This document shows positions 55,621-63,271 of a DNA stretch of 64,000 bases, one piece after another. Location: NCBI GenBank assembly GCA_035632315.1, contig DASQGZ010000049.1, forward strand, positions 20,927-84,926. Reading direction: 5' to 3'. How positions within the stretch are numbered: position 1 is the first letter of the stretch; each line of letters opens with the position of its first letter. Made by a program: the position numbers and the translations under genes. The notes beneath the pieces were generated by a model. The model was not told the DNA's origin. It made no database searches and was given only the letters and a program-made list of their open reading frames with translations. This DNA is from JAFDZW01 sp035632315 (GTDB lineage: Bacteria > Bacteroidota > Ignavibacteria > Palsa-1295).

Positions 55621-57027
55621 TCAGATAGTCTCCAGATCCACGATCTCCCCGAGTTTCGGCATCATTACTTTCCAGCCGAGGTCGGATTCTATTTTGGCTT
55701 TGAGGACGGTGCGCGCATCATCTTCGCCGTGCGTTAAGAACACCATTTTCGGCGGCTTCGGAGCGGACTTCAGCCAGTCGAGTATCTCACCTTGATCGGC
55801 GTGACCGCTGAACGAATTTAATTTTGTGATACGGGCTTTCACTTCGACCGACTCGCCGAAAATTCTCACTTGCTTTGCGCCTTCAATGAGCTCTCTGCCA
55901 AGTGTTTCTTCGGCTTGATAGCCGGTGAATAAAACGATCGTATCGGTATTCGAGAGCCGATTGGCAAGGTGATGCATAATGCGTCCGCCGGTTGCCATGC
56001 CGCTTGCGCTGATAATAACGGCAGGACCCGAAATGCTGTTGAGATGCTTCGAATCTTCCGGGGTCGTAATGATCTTCAGCGATTTGAAGCGAAGCGGATT
56101 TTTGTCCGGCTCGTTGAGCTCTGCCTGTGTGAACGTATGCTCGTCGCAGAACTTGTCGTAAATATCCGTCACGCCGTTCGCCATCGGGCTGTCAACATAC
56201 ACCGGCAGTGAATCCGGCACTGCCCCGTCGCGCATCAGCGCGTTTAGGCAAAACATCAACTCTTGCGTGCGGTCAACAGCGAATGCAGGAATGAGCAGAA
56301 CGCTTTTTGATTGCACAGTATCGTTCACAACTGCCTTCAATTCGTCGAGCGGCGGAATGTCTTTGTGCAAACGATCGCCATACGTTGATTCGCAGACGAT
56401 GTAATCTGCGGCAGGCGCAGGGTCTTTTGGTTTGAGATAGATCGGCGCGCGGCGGCCGATGTCACCGGAAAATAATATCGAGATCGGGTCGCGGTCGTCG
56501 TATCGTTTCTCGATGAGGATCGAACACGAGCCGAGAATATGTCCGGCATTCGAATATACTGCAGAGATATTATCCGGCAGAATTTTTTTCTTATAGCGAT
56601 CGATCCGTTGAAATAATTTCAACACGCCCTCGGCGTCTTCTTCGGTGTAGAGCGGCAGCGCGGGTTGATGTTTCGAGTAGTGGTGTTTATTCGCATGATC
56701 GGCGCCTTCTTCCTGTAAATGCGCAGAATCGCGCAGCACATAGCCGGCAATTTCGATCGTTGCTTCGGTGGCAAAGATCGGGTTCTTGTACCCGCCCTTT
56801 ACTAATCGCGGTAAATATCCGATGTGGTCAAGATGCGCATGCGTGATAAGAATATTACCGATATTTCCGGGCTGGATCGGCAGTTCGGTCCAGTTCATAC
56901 CGCGCAATTCGCGGCCGCCCTGGAACAGCCCCGAATCAACAAGCACACCGCGCGATGTTGATGAATGAATGTAATATTTCGAGCCGGTCACTTGTCCCGC
57001 AGCTCCGAGAAATTGAAGTTTTAACAT
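55621..57027 (-). CDS. MBL-fold RNA-processing exonuclease/hydrolase (beta-CASP)
   Basis: The 468-residue protein has the metallo-beta-lactamase signature THAHLDHIGYLP (His 63, His 65, Asp 67, His 68) and the beta-CASP and RMMBL segments (ISASGMATGGRIMHHLANRL; FSGHADQGEILDW), matching the YSH1/CPSF-like group of bacterial RNA hydrolases. It probably cleaves RNA in the cytoplasm. Part of a minus-strand run with rsfS and the LytR_C gene, but 55 bp (with a REP-like fragment, GTCATTGCTTCGCTGGGCTC) separates it from rsfS. Confidence 0.85.
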   Translation of the reverse strand: MLKLQFLGAAGQVTGSKYYIHSSTSRGVLVDSGLFQGGRELRGMNWTELPIQPGNIGNILITHAHLDHIGYLPRLVKGGYKNPIFATEATIEIAGYVLRDSAHLQEEGADHANKHHYSKHQPALPLYTEEDAEGVLKLFQRIDRYKKKILPDNISAVYSNAGHILGSCSILIEKRYDDRDPISILFSGDIGRRAPIYLKPKDPAPAADYIVCESTYGDRLHKDIPPLDELKAVVNDTVQSKSVLLIPAFAVDRTQELMFCLNALMRDGAVPDSLPVYVDSPMANGVTDIYDKFCDEHTFTQAELNEPDKNPLRFKSLKIITTPEDSKHLNSISGPAVIISASGMATGGRIMHHLANRLSNTDTIVLFTGYQAEETLGRELIEGAKQVRIFGESVEVKARITKLNSFSGHADQGEILDWLKSAPKPPKMVFLTHGEDDARTVLKAKIESDLGWKVMMPKLGEIVDLETI

Positions 57028-57082
57028 AAATTTTCTTTAAATGTCATTGCTTCGCTGGGCTCGCAATAACAACATATTGAAG

Positions 57083-57565
57083 CTACGCTTTTTTCACGCG
57101 GCGCTTTGCAGGCGCAGGTTTATCCTCGACTGCCTCCATCGGCGCATCTGCCCAGAGGCGTTCGAGATGATAGAATTCGCGCGCTGTATCGCGAAAAACG
57201 TGAACGACGAAATCGACAAAATCAATAATGACCCATTGCAGCGAATCCCAGCCTTCGCTTTTCCAAGGGGACATTCCCTTTTCCTCGCGCATCTTGACGA
57301 TCACATTCTCGGCAATGGCCTTGACCTGCAGATCGCTTGACGCCGAACAGATAATAAAAAAATCGGTGATGGGTGTAATGCTGCGCACGTCGAGAAGTTT
57401 GATGTGAGTCGCTTTCTTTTCGAGCGCATAATCAGCCGCCTGCTTTGCAATGAGCTTTGCTGTATCTTTGGGCACACGCGGCTTTGACGCCGGTTTTGCA
57501 GCAGCGCGGGGCTTGCGGGTTGTTGTTGTTTTTACTGTGGTCTTCGACTTCGTTGTTTTTGCCAT
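57083..57565 (-). CDS. rsfS: ribosome silencing factor
   Basis: The 160-residue protein is a RsfS/Iojap homologue that binds ribosomal protein L14 and blocks subunit joining under starvation. The fold is marked by LLDVRSITPITDFFIICSASSD, MSPWKSEGWDSLQWVIIDFVD and VVHVFRDTAREFYHLERLW. An N-terminal Lys/Thr/Ala-rich segment (about 1-33) and a basic C-terminus are additions. It follows the LytR_C gene after 7 bp, a neighbour pairing frequently found (LytR/CpsA/Psr-type genes near rsfS). Confidence 0.93.
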   Translation of the reverse strand: MAKTTKSKTTVKTTTTRKPRAAAKPASKPRVPKDTAKLIAKQAADYALEKKATHIKLLDVRSITPITDFFIICSASSDLQVKAIAENVIVKMREEKGMSPWKSEGWDSLQWVIIDFVDFVVHVFRDTAREFYHLERLWADAPMEAVEDKPAPAKRRVKKA

Positions 57566-57572
57566 TCGTTAT

Positions 57573-58085
57573 TTATCGCATTGGATTCGTATTTGGATAA
57601 TCTTTTCCGATCACGACCGCCGCATCGACGAATGCTTCGCTGTCGCGCTCGATCGTAATGCGCGCAGAACTGATGCCGAGCGCGTAGGCGATCTTATGAG
57701 TTGCGGCCGAATCGCCGACTTTGTCAATAATAAACGTATGTTCGACGTTCGTCAGTTTATAATTGCCCATTGTCACGACATCGAACTTGCGGGCACGAAG
57801 AAAATCGGCATAGATCCGCGCGACATTCGGCGCACCGGAGCCGTTGAGCACGTTGAGCTGAATATGTTCACCTGCGCGTACGAGCATATCGTTGCGTTCG
57901 ATCGTGCTCGAGACGGGCGGCTTCACAAAAAATCTGTTGACAAATTGCCAGCCGAGCAGCCCGACAACGACAAGCGCCGTTATAATGAATGTCCAGAAAA
58001 ACAGTGAGGAAAAACGATTGGAAGCGTTCGGGCTTCGAGGCGTGCGGCGACTGCGTTTGATGAACGATGGTAGTCCGATCGTCAA
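57573..58085 (-). CDS. LytR C-terminal-domain protein, membrane anchored
   Basis: The 170-residue protein has a basic N-terminus, one transmembrane helix (about 29-49, LFFWTFIITALVVVGLLGW) and a LytR_C domain (from about 75; IQLNVLNGSGAPNVARIYADFLRARKFDV through SARITIERDSEAFVDAAVVIGKDYP). It lacks the LytR/CpsA/Psr catalytic domain, so it is a binding or structural module facing the periplasm. It lies 7 bp upstream of rsfS. Confidence 0.85.
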   Translation of the reverse strand: MTIGLPSFIKRSRRTPRSPNASNRFSSLFFWTFIITALVVVGLLGWQFVNRFFVKPPVSSTIERNDMLVRAGEHIQLNVLNGSGAPNVARIYADFLRARKFDVVTMGNYKLTNVEHTFIIDKVGDSAATHKIAYALGISSARITIERDSEAFVDAAVVIGKDYPNTNPMR

Positions 58086-58103
58086 AAAAATAATGTTGAT
58101 AAT

Positions 58104-58619
58104 TTAACGTGCTCTCGGGAATGCCGAATAATAGAACGGATCGTAATAGCTGTTATTCGAAAACGGATAATACGGCGACGCGCTGTATGAGACGCGCACG
58201 AACGTGTTGTCACCGACGCGCCAATCGAGCGATGCGTTCGTCAGATAAATGCCGTTCAAACTTTTTTGATACGCGGAACCGAACGAACTGAACGGTGAAT
58301 ACACCGCCGACACATCGGCTCTTATCATCAGATTATCCGACGCACGGTAACCAAAAGTATTCGTAAACATCCCAAGCCCGACCGAGCCCCCGCCTCCGCT
58401 GATCATCGAGAACGAGTATGTCTGATGCGAACTGAAACGCATTGGGTCAAACAAACTTGAAAAAATATTTTCTCCGTGCCCGCTCATCGCCTCGAGCGTA
58501 CCGGCAGGTTTCTCATCGGTTGCAACACTTGTTCCCGGACGAAATTGCGCAGAAGAAACTGCGCTCGCAAGTGCAATTGCAAAGATAATAAGAAGCGCTC
58601 TATGGATACGGTTCGCCAT
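58104..58619 (-). CDS. hypothetical secreted/outer-membrane protein
   Basis: The 171-residue protein has a signal peptide (MANRIHRALLIIFAIALASAVSS) and a Gly/Ser/Tyr-rich body with alternating strands (FSMISGGGGSVGLGMFTNTFGYRAS; SAVYSPFSSFGSAY), suggesting a small barrel or surface protein. No recognised domain. It is 18 bp upstream of the LytR_C gene and may share its transcript. Confidence 0.5.
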   Translation of the reverse strand: MANRIHRALLIIFAIALASAVSSAQFRPGTSVATDEKPAGTLEAMSGHGENIFSSLFDPMRFSSHQTYSFSMISGGGGSVGLGMFTNTFGYRASDNLMIRADVSAVYSPFSSFGSAYQKSLNGIYLTNASLDWRVGDNTFVRVSYSASPYYPFSNNSYYDPFYYSAFPRAR

Positions 58620-58686
58620 CTGGTTACCACTATTTCAAACGCACGAGTACGAGAAAGAAGTTCATTTTTTACGGTTGTTCAAGACT

Positions 58687-58718
58687 GTCATTCCGAATGG
58701 AGCGAAGCGGAAGAACCT
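58687..58718. repeat. fragment of GTCATTCCGA-type REP element
   Basis: GTCATTCCGAATGGAGCGAAGCGGAAGAACC, related to the arms in 46777-46911. A reverse-oriented fragment lies at 60043-60077 (CCGCTCGGAATGACAGC), so the two could be separated halves of the same family flanking the T9SS cargo gene. Confidence 0.5.
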
Positions 58719-58779
58719 GGGATAACAATAATATCGAATGTACAGAGTACTTGCACTCAGTTGGAGTTAAGGCTTCTTT

Positions 58780-59877
58780 CTAATGTACAACCACAAATTT
58801 TACACTAAATAATTTCTGAGGCGTCTTAAGCAGAAGAAAATAAGTGCCGTCGTTTAGTGTTTGCATATTGATCGGCACCGGTGCGTCCGATGAGAGGTCT
58901 CCCAATGATTGCTTACCGTTCATCTCCTTTCCATAGATATCGACGATCCGATACTCCGCATCTGTAAGAGACATATTTCGAACAATGATCGATCCACGAC
59001 CTAAAGAAACAGGATTTGGAATAAGCGCGACAGAGGCTTCGCCAAATGAGGATTCGAATACACCCAACCTCGGATTTACTTTATATTCGAAACTCCACAC
59101 TAAATACTGTCCAGTAGTCGTATGGAAAACCAAATAATGATGTAATTTTCCTACCACTGCAGGCATCAAGTCATACTTGATGATGACTGAGTCACTCGTA
59201 TGAAGAGTGAGCGGGGTCTGAGGAGTGTAGTGAAATTGAAACTCCGAAAAATCTCCCACTCTAAGGATGGAGTCAATGACGACATCGCCGCACGCGCGAA
59301 GCCTGACGGCATCGTTGAACCCTTTTTGAATTGCGGTATCTCCTACATGATATGCAAGCCCACCATTAAGTTTGTCATGCATTGTATCGGTGGATATGAC
59401 CTGTTGATCGTTTCCGAAACTATACCCACCGCCAAGCGAAATCGATGTCGTCTCATATCCGACCATTCCCAGAGAAGGACTTTCTACCGCATGAAAAATA
59501 ACTGTCCCTTGGCTGTGATACTTGCCATAGTAGGCCGTAATAATAAGTGTATCCGTTCCCATATGGGATGGACTATATTCCGGCCCTGATCCATAAAAAA
59601 TTTGAGATAGAGTAAACGATGGGTTTATCGGAATATCAAGAAACGAACCCAATGTCCCGCCGAATGTAATCGAGTCAATTTGAACAGAAGGCGATGTTTG
59701 ATACAATAGGTTTGCCATTCCAAAAGCTGTCGTGACGCTATTTTGTCTCTGCCCTGAACAGAAGTAAACTTTGTCAACCGTATCGTCGTACGAAGTAATA
59801 TATACCTGTCCCGCAGTTTGGGAATATGCACCCACGGATAAAACACAAATAATGATAAATGCCAAATATGCTTTCAT
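58780..59877 (-). CDS. secreted protein with T9SS type A sorting domain
   Basis: The 365-residue protein has a signal peptide (MKAYLAFIIICVLSVGAYSQ) and ends in a T9SS type A sorting domain (about 280-365: FGEASVALIPNPVSLGRGSIIVR ... LNDGTYFLLLKTPQKLFSVKFVV). The middle resembles a choice-of-anchor/Ig-like beta sandwich (RACGDVVIDSILRVGDFSEFQFHY). Such proteins cross the outer membrane through the T9SS. Its own cargo function is unknown. Palindrome fragments flank the gene on both sides, which fits an unusually mobile accessory gene. Confidence 0.85.
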   Translation of the reverse strand: MKAYLAFIIICVLSVGAYSQTAGQVYITSYDDTVDKVYFCSGQRQNSVTTAFGMANLLYQTSPSVQIDSITFGGTLGSFLDIPINPSFTLSQIFYGSGPEYSPSHMGTDTLIITAYYGKYHSQGTVIFHAVESPSLGMVGYETTSISLGGGYSFGNDQQVISTDTMHDKLNGGLAYHVGDTAIQKGFNDAVRLRACGDVVIDSILRVGDFSEFQFHYTPQTPLTLHTSDSVIIKYDLMPAVVGKLHHYLVFHTTTGQYLVWSFEYKVNPRLGVFESSFGEASVALIPNPVSLGRGSIIVRNMSLTDAEYRIVDIYGKEMNGKQSLGDLSSDAPVPINMQTLNDGTYFLLLKTPQKLFSVKFVVVH

Positions 59878-60042
59878 TGTATTCTATCTTTCAAGGATAT
59901 GTACATCCATTAACAGAATATGTTAGCGGATATTATCGTAACCCGCAATATGGCAAATTGTTTCTATTGAGAAATAATTTTGGGACGCGAAATTTTTACC
60001 CAATGCATTTTAAAAGAACAGATTTTTTCTCTCTCTATTACT

Positions 60043-60077
60043 CCCTTCGGTCGTGCATACTCCGCTCGGAATGACAG
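60043..60077. repeat. fragment of REP-like element
   Basis: CCCTTCGGTCGTGCATACTCCGCTCGGAATGACAGC, the reverse-strand counterpart of the fragment at 58687-58718. The rest of the 59878-60094 gap is AT-rich leader sequence with no clear gene. Confidence 0.45.
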
Positions 60078-60094
60078 CGGTGATACACTCGCGC

Positions 60095-60862
60095 TCACCT
60101 GTTCTTTAAATAATACCCTTCCAACTCTTGCAACTGATCCTTCGTATTGACGCCGCTGACTTCGATCGGCAGATCGGTGACATACAAGCCGACCGCATCG
60201 TTGCCATAAGCGGCAGTGATCATCGCAAAAACATCCGTCAGATAATACTCGCCCTGATTATTATTTGACCGAAGTTTATCCAAAAATTCAAGAACAGTCT
60301 TGGCATCGAAGACATAAATGCCGGAGTTCATTTCTTTAATTTGTTTTATCTCCGGCGGCGCATCCCGCTCTTCTATGATAGCCTTCAAATGCTTGCTGTC
60401 GGCAGTTCTGACGATCCGCCCGTAACCGGCAGGGTCGTCGAAAATCGCGGTGAGGATCGTCGCACGGACGCCGGATGCGCGATGCGAGTTGATTAAATGC
60501 TGCACAGTCTCTTTACGCAGCAGAGGCACGTCGCCATAGAGGATGAGAATTTCTCCGTCGAAATCTTGCAGCAGTGGTGTTGTCTGTTGGAGCGCATGCC
60601 CCGTGCCGAGCTGTGTATCTTGAATGGCGAATTCTGTTTTTGGAGCGACGGCAGATATATATTTTATTACCTGCTCTTTGCCGAAGCCAACGATCGCGAT
60701 CGTGCGCGAACTTGCGGCGCTCGCTGCAAGGTCGAGCACATAACCGACAAGGGGTTTGCCGGCGAGTTCGTAGAGTACTTTTGGTTTTGTCGGGTCTTGC
60801 ATTCTCTTGCCTTGTCCGGCGGCGAGAATGACAGTGACGAGAGGCTTGCTGATCGTTGCCAA
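60095..60862 (-). CDS. NTP transferase, GlmU N-terminal-type uridylyltransferase
   Basis: The 255-residue protein is the nucleotidyltransferase half of GlmU: LAAGQGKRMQDPTKPKVL (13-30), QLGTGHALQQT, ILYGDVPLL (Asp of the metal site) and EVSGVNTKDQLQELE, followed by only a short tail instead of the left-handed beta-helix acetyltransferase domain. It probably makes a UDP-sugar such as UDP-GlcNAc from a sugar-1-phosphate. If this is the only copy, the acetyltransferase function must be encoded elsewhere. It follows panD after 8 bp. Confidence 0.85.
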   Translation of the reverse strand: MATISKPLVTVILAAGQGKRMQDPTKPKVLYELAGKPLVGYVLDLAASAASSRTIAIVGFGKEQVIKYISAVAPKTEFAIQDTQLGTGHALQQTTPLLQDFDGEILILYGDVPLLRKETVQHLINSHRASGVRATILTAIFDDPAGYGRIVRTADSKHLKAIIEERDAPPEIKQIKEMNSGIYVFDAKTVLEFLDKLRSNNNQGEYYLTDVFAMITAAYGNDAVGLYVTDLPIEVSGVNTKDQLQELEGYYLKNR

Positions 60863-60870
60863 GCGGCGAA

Positions 60871-61260
60871 TTAATTTACGAGATGAAAGGCTTCGATGCT
60901 GTGAGAAATTTCTTTTACTTTGTTGCGTTTATCGACGAGGACAATATTCGGTTTGAAATATTTCAGCTCTTCGTTATCTTCAAAAATACCGTAACTAATG
61001 ATAATTATTTCGTCGCCGACGGCGGCTTTGCGCGCTGCCGCTCCGTTGAGACAGCACACGCCGGAACCCGCCGGACCTTCGATGAGATATGTTTCGAACC
61101 GCTCGCCGTTATTGATATTGACGATCGAGACCTGTTCGTAGGCAAGCAGGTCGGCGGCTTTCATCAATTCCGTGTCCAGCGTCAGCGAACCTTCATAATA
61201 GAGGTTGGCTTCGGTGACCGTGGCTCGGTGGATCTTCGATTTAAAGAGAGTCCTTTTCAT
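60871..61260 (-). CDS. panD: aspartate 1-decarboxylase
   Basis: The 129-residue pyruvoyl enzyme makes beta-alanine from aspartate for pantothenate. The self-cleavage site YYEGSLTL (Gly 24-Ser 25) is intact, with Lys 9 and Tyr 22 conserved. Size is normal. It lies 38 bp after panC and 8 bp before the uridylyltransferase gene in one minus-strand unit. Confidence 0.95.
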   Translation of the reverse strand: MKRTLFKSKIHRATVTEANLYYEGSLTLDTELMKAADLLAYEQVSIVNINNGERFETYLIEGPAGSGVCCLNGAAARKAAVGDEIIIISYGIFEDNEELKYFKPNIVLVDKRNKVKEISHSIEAFHLVN

Positions 61261-61298
61261 AATTTTCAGCTTTTAACAGTAAATGCAAATGCTGATTT

Positions 61299-62138
61299 CT
61301 AAGCAGTTACGAGGATATTGTCTATCAATCTTGTCGCGCCAAGTTTGGCAGCAATAACGATCCCCACGGACTGCATGGGTTTAAACGAGTTTGGAATTTG
61401 AAATGTTTCTGGGTCAACGACAGCCAGATAATCGATGAGCGCTTTGCCCGCTATCTCCGAAAAGAATTTTTTACCGGCAAGCATCGCATCTTGCGGGTTC
61501 ATTCCGGATTCGATCTCGTCGCGGGTCATCTTAAGCGTCCGAAAAAGAACGAGTGATTCTTCGCGTTCGCTTTCCGTCAAATATCTATTGCGCGAACTCA
61601 TCGCCAGTCCATCGGCTTCGCGAATTGTTTCTCCGACAACGATCTCAGTCGGAATGTGCAGGTCGCGAACCATTTTTTTTATGACGGCAACCTGCTGCAG
61701 ATCTTTTTGCCCGAAAAAAGCGGCAGCGGGCTGCACGATATTAAATAATGCCGATACAACCGTTGCAACACCGGCGAAATGTGTCGGGCGAATTTCGCCT
61801 TCGAAAATGCGTCCGAGTTCGCCGACATCAATGCTGGTCGCTGCACCTTCGGGATACATCTCGCTTGCGTCGGGCGTAAAAACAATATCGACGCCCTCGT
61901 TCTCGAGCATTGCGAGATCGTCACTGAGCGTACGCGGATATTTCGAGAAATCCTCGCTCTCAGAGAATTGCGTCGGATTGACAAAAATACTCACGACCGT
62001 TTTCGCACAGCGTTCTTTGGATAAACGCACGAGCGAAAGATGCCCTTCATGCAATGCGCCCATCGTCGGCACAAAGCCGATATTACGCGCCCCCGCGAGC
62101 TGTTTGCGAATTTCTGATATCGTCTTGATCACGATCAT
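61299..62138 (-). CDS. panC: pantothenate synthetase
   Basis: The 279-residue enzyme condenses pantoate and beta-alanine. It contains FVPTMGALHEGHLSLV, VSIFVNPTQF and GQKDLQQVAVIKKMVRDL. The start is placed at ATG 62138 (MIVIKTISEIRKQL). An in-frame extension to 62204 would read a GAATTGA heptamer array as protein and is rejected. It heads the unit panC-panD-uridylyltransferase. Confidence 0.95.
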   Translation of the reverse strand: MIVIKTISEIRKQLAGARNIGFVPTMGALHEGHLSLVRLSKERCAKTVVSIFVNPTQFSESEDFSKYPRTLSDDLAMLENEGVDIVFTPDASEMYPEGAATSIDVGELGRIFEGEIRPTHFAGVATVVSALFNIVQPAAAFFGQKDLQQVAVIKKMVRDLHIPTEIVVGETIREADGLAMSSRNRYLTESEREESLVLFRTLKMTRDEIESGMNPQDAMLAGKKFFSEIAGKALIDYLAVVDPETFQIPNSFKPMQSVGIVIAAKLGATRLIDNILVTA

Positions 62139-62157
62139 TCGGTGCGAATCTACGAAA

Positions 62158-62222
62158 GAATTGAGAATTGAGAATTGAGAATTGAGAAATTGGGAATTTT
62201 GCATTTTTAATTTTTAATTCTC
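62158..62222. repeat. period-7 array (GAATTGA) with TTTTTAA copies
   Basis: GAATTGA repeated four times in register (62158-62185) then AATTTTGCATTTTTAATTTTTAATTC, between the divergent panC and EamA genes. Confidence 0.8.
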
Positions 62223-62239
62223 TGTTACTTCCTCCTCGC

Positions 62240-63163
62240 ATGATGAAAGAACATCTCTCTCACCCGAAACGCCGGCGCGCTGTGATTGCGCTGACGGTGC
62301 TCACGTGTGTGTGGGGCACGACATTTATTATCGTACAGCGGGCACTCGCGGATGTAACGCCGCTGCTGTTTGCGGCGATCCGTTTCAGCATTGCGCTCGT
62401 CTGCTTTGTAGGCTTTTTTCCCGTTGCCCGCACAGGCATTCGAATGCTCTTTTCGCCGCGCACTCCTGACGAACGGATACTGCGCAAAGATGCGACGATC
62501 ATTGGCATTTCGCTCGGCGTCGGTTATATCTTCCAATTTCTCGGATTGCTGACGACGACAACATCAAAATCGGCATTTCTCACGGCAACCACGATCCTCT
62601 GGACGCCGCTATTTTCGGGACTTCTCGGGCACGAAAAATTTTCCGTTCGGAAGGTACTGACCGTCCTTGCTGCCGCGGTCGGGATCGTACTGCTGATCCA
62701 TCCGTATCCCATCGAGAAGATCGTGATCGGTGATGTGTTCTCCGCACTCTGCGCCGTTGCATTCGGCGCATACATCCTTTGGCTCGATACGACAAATCCC
62801 ATTCTTAAAAAAGTTGTCCCGAAAGAAAGCAACGCCGCGATCATACTGGCAACGATGCAGCTCACGGTCGCGCTCGGCGTCATTCTCGTCACAATGCCAT
62901 TCGTCGAATCGCCGCACATCACAGTTACGGGCAACGATATTTTTGCAATTCTTTATACAGCGATCCTCACGACAGCGATCTCGACATTTATGCAAGCGTA
63001 CTACCAAAAAGAGATCACACCCACTGCCGCAACGCTTATCTATACACTCGAACCCGTTGTCACGGCGCTGATCGGCTTTATCCTCGTCGGCGAAACAATG
63101 AATCCGGCAGAACTCGCCGGCTGCGGGCTTATCATCGGAGCGATGATTGCGGGGCAAGTGTGA
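62240..63163 (+). CDS. EamA-family (DMT) transporter
   Basis: The 307-residue protein has ten transmembrane segments in two EamA repeats, the first with TCVWGTTFIIVQRALADVTPLLFAAIRF and the second beginning near 160 (ISTFMQAYYQKEITPTAATLIYTLEPV close to the end). These proteins export or import small metabolites or amino acids; the substrate is not visible. It is divergent from panC over a heptamer-array gap and followed by another repeat-rich gap. Confidence 0.88.
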   Translation: MMKEHLSHPKRRRAVIALTVLTCVWGTTFIIVQRALADVTPLLFAAIRFSIALVCFVGFFPVARTGIRMLFSPRTPDERILRKDATIIGISLGVGYIFQFLGLLTTTTSKSAFLTATTILWTPLFSGLLGHEKFSVRKVLTVLAAAVGIVLLIHPYPIEKIVIGDVFSALCAVAFGAYILWLDTTNPILKKVVPKESNAAIILATMQLTVALGVILVTMPFVESPHITVTGNDIFAILYTAILTTAISTFMQAYYQKEITPTAATLIYTLEPVVTALIGFILVGETMNPAELAGCGLIIGAMIAGQV

Positions 63164-63173
63164 ACGGGGTAAT

Positions 63174-63271
63174 GTAAAATGTAAAATTGGAGTTTTGAAT
63201 GTTGAGTTTTGAATTATCAATTGATGTCATTGCGGATACCCGATACCCCAATCCCCAACACCCAACCCCGC
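63174..63271. repeat. mixed heptamer arrays (GTAAAAT, TTTTGAA, ATACCCC/AACACCC)
   Basis: GTAAAAT twice, then TTTTGAA, TGTTGAG, TTTTGAA and TTATCAA, a GTCATTGCG remnant, then ATACCCG, ATACCCC, AATCCCC, AACACCC and AACCCCG, the last five all in a 7-bp register. Confidence 0.75.

Noticed and set aside
62139..62204. N-terminal extension of PanC
   Set aside because: The extra residues are translated GAATTGA heptamers; the conserved enzyme starts at 62138.
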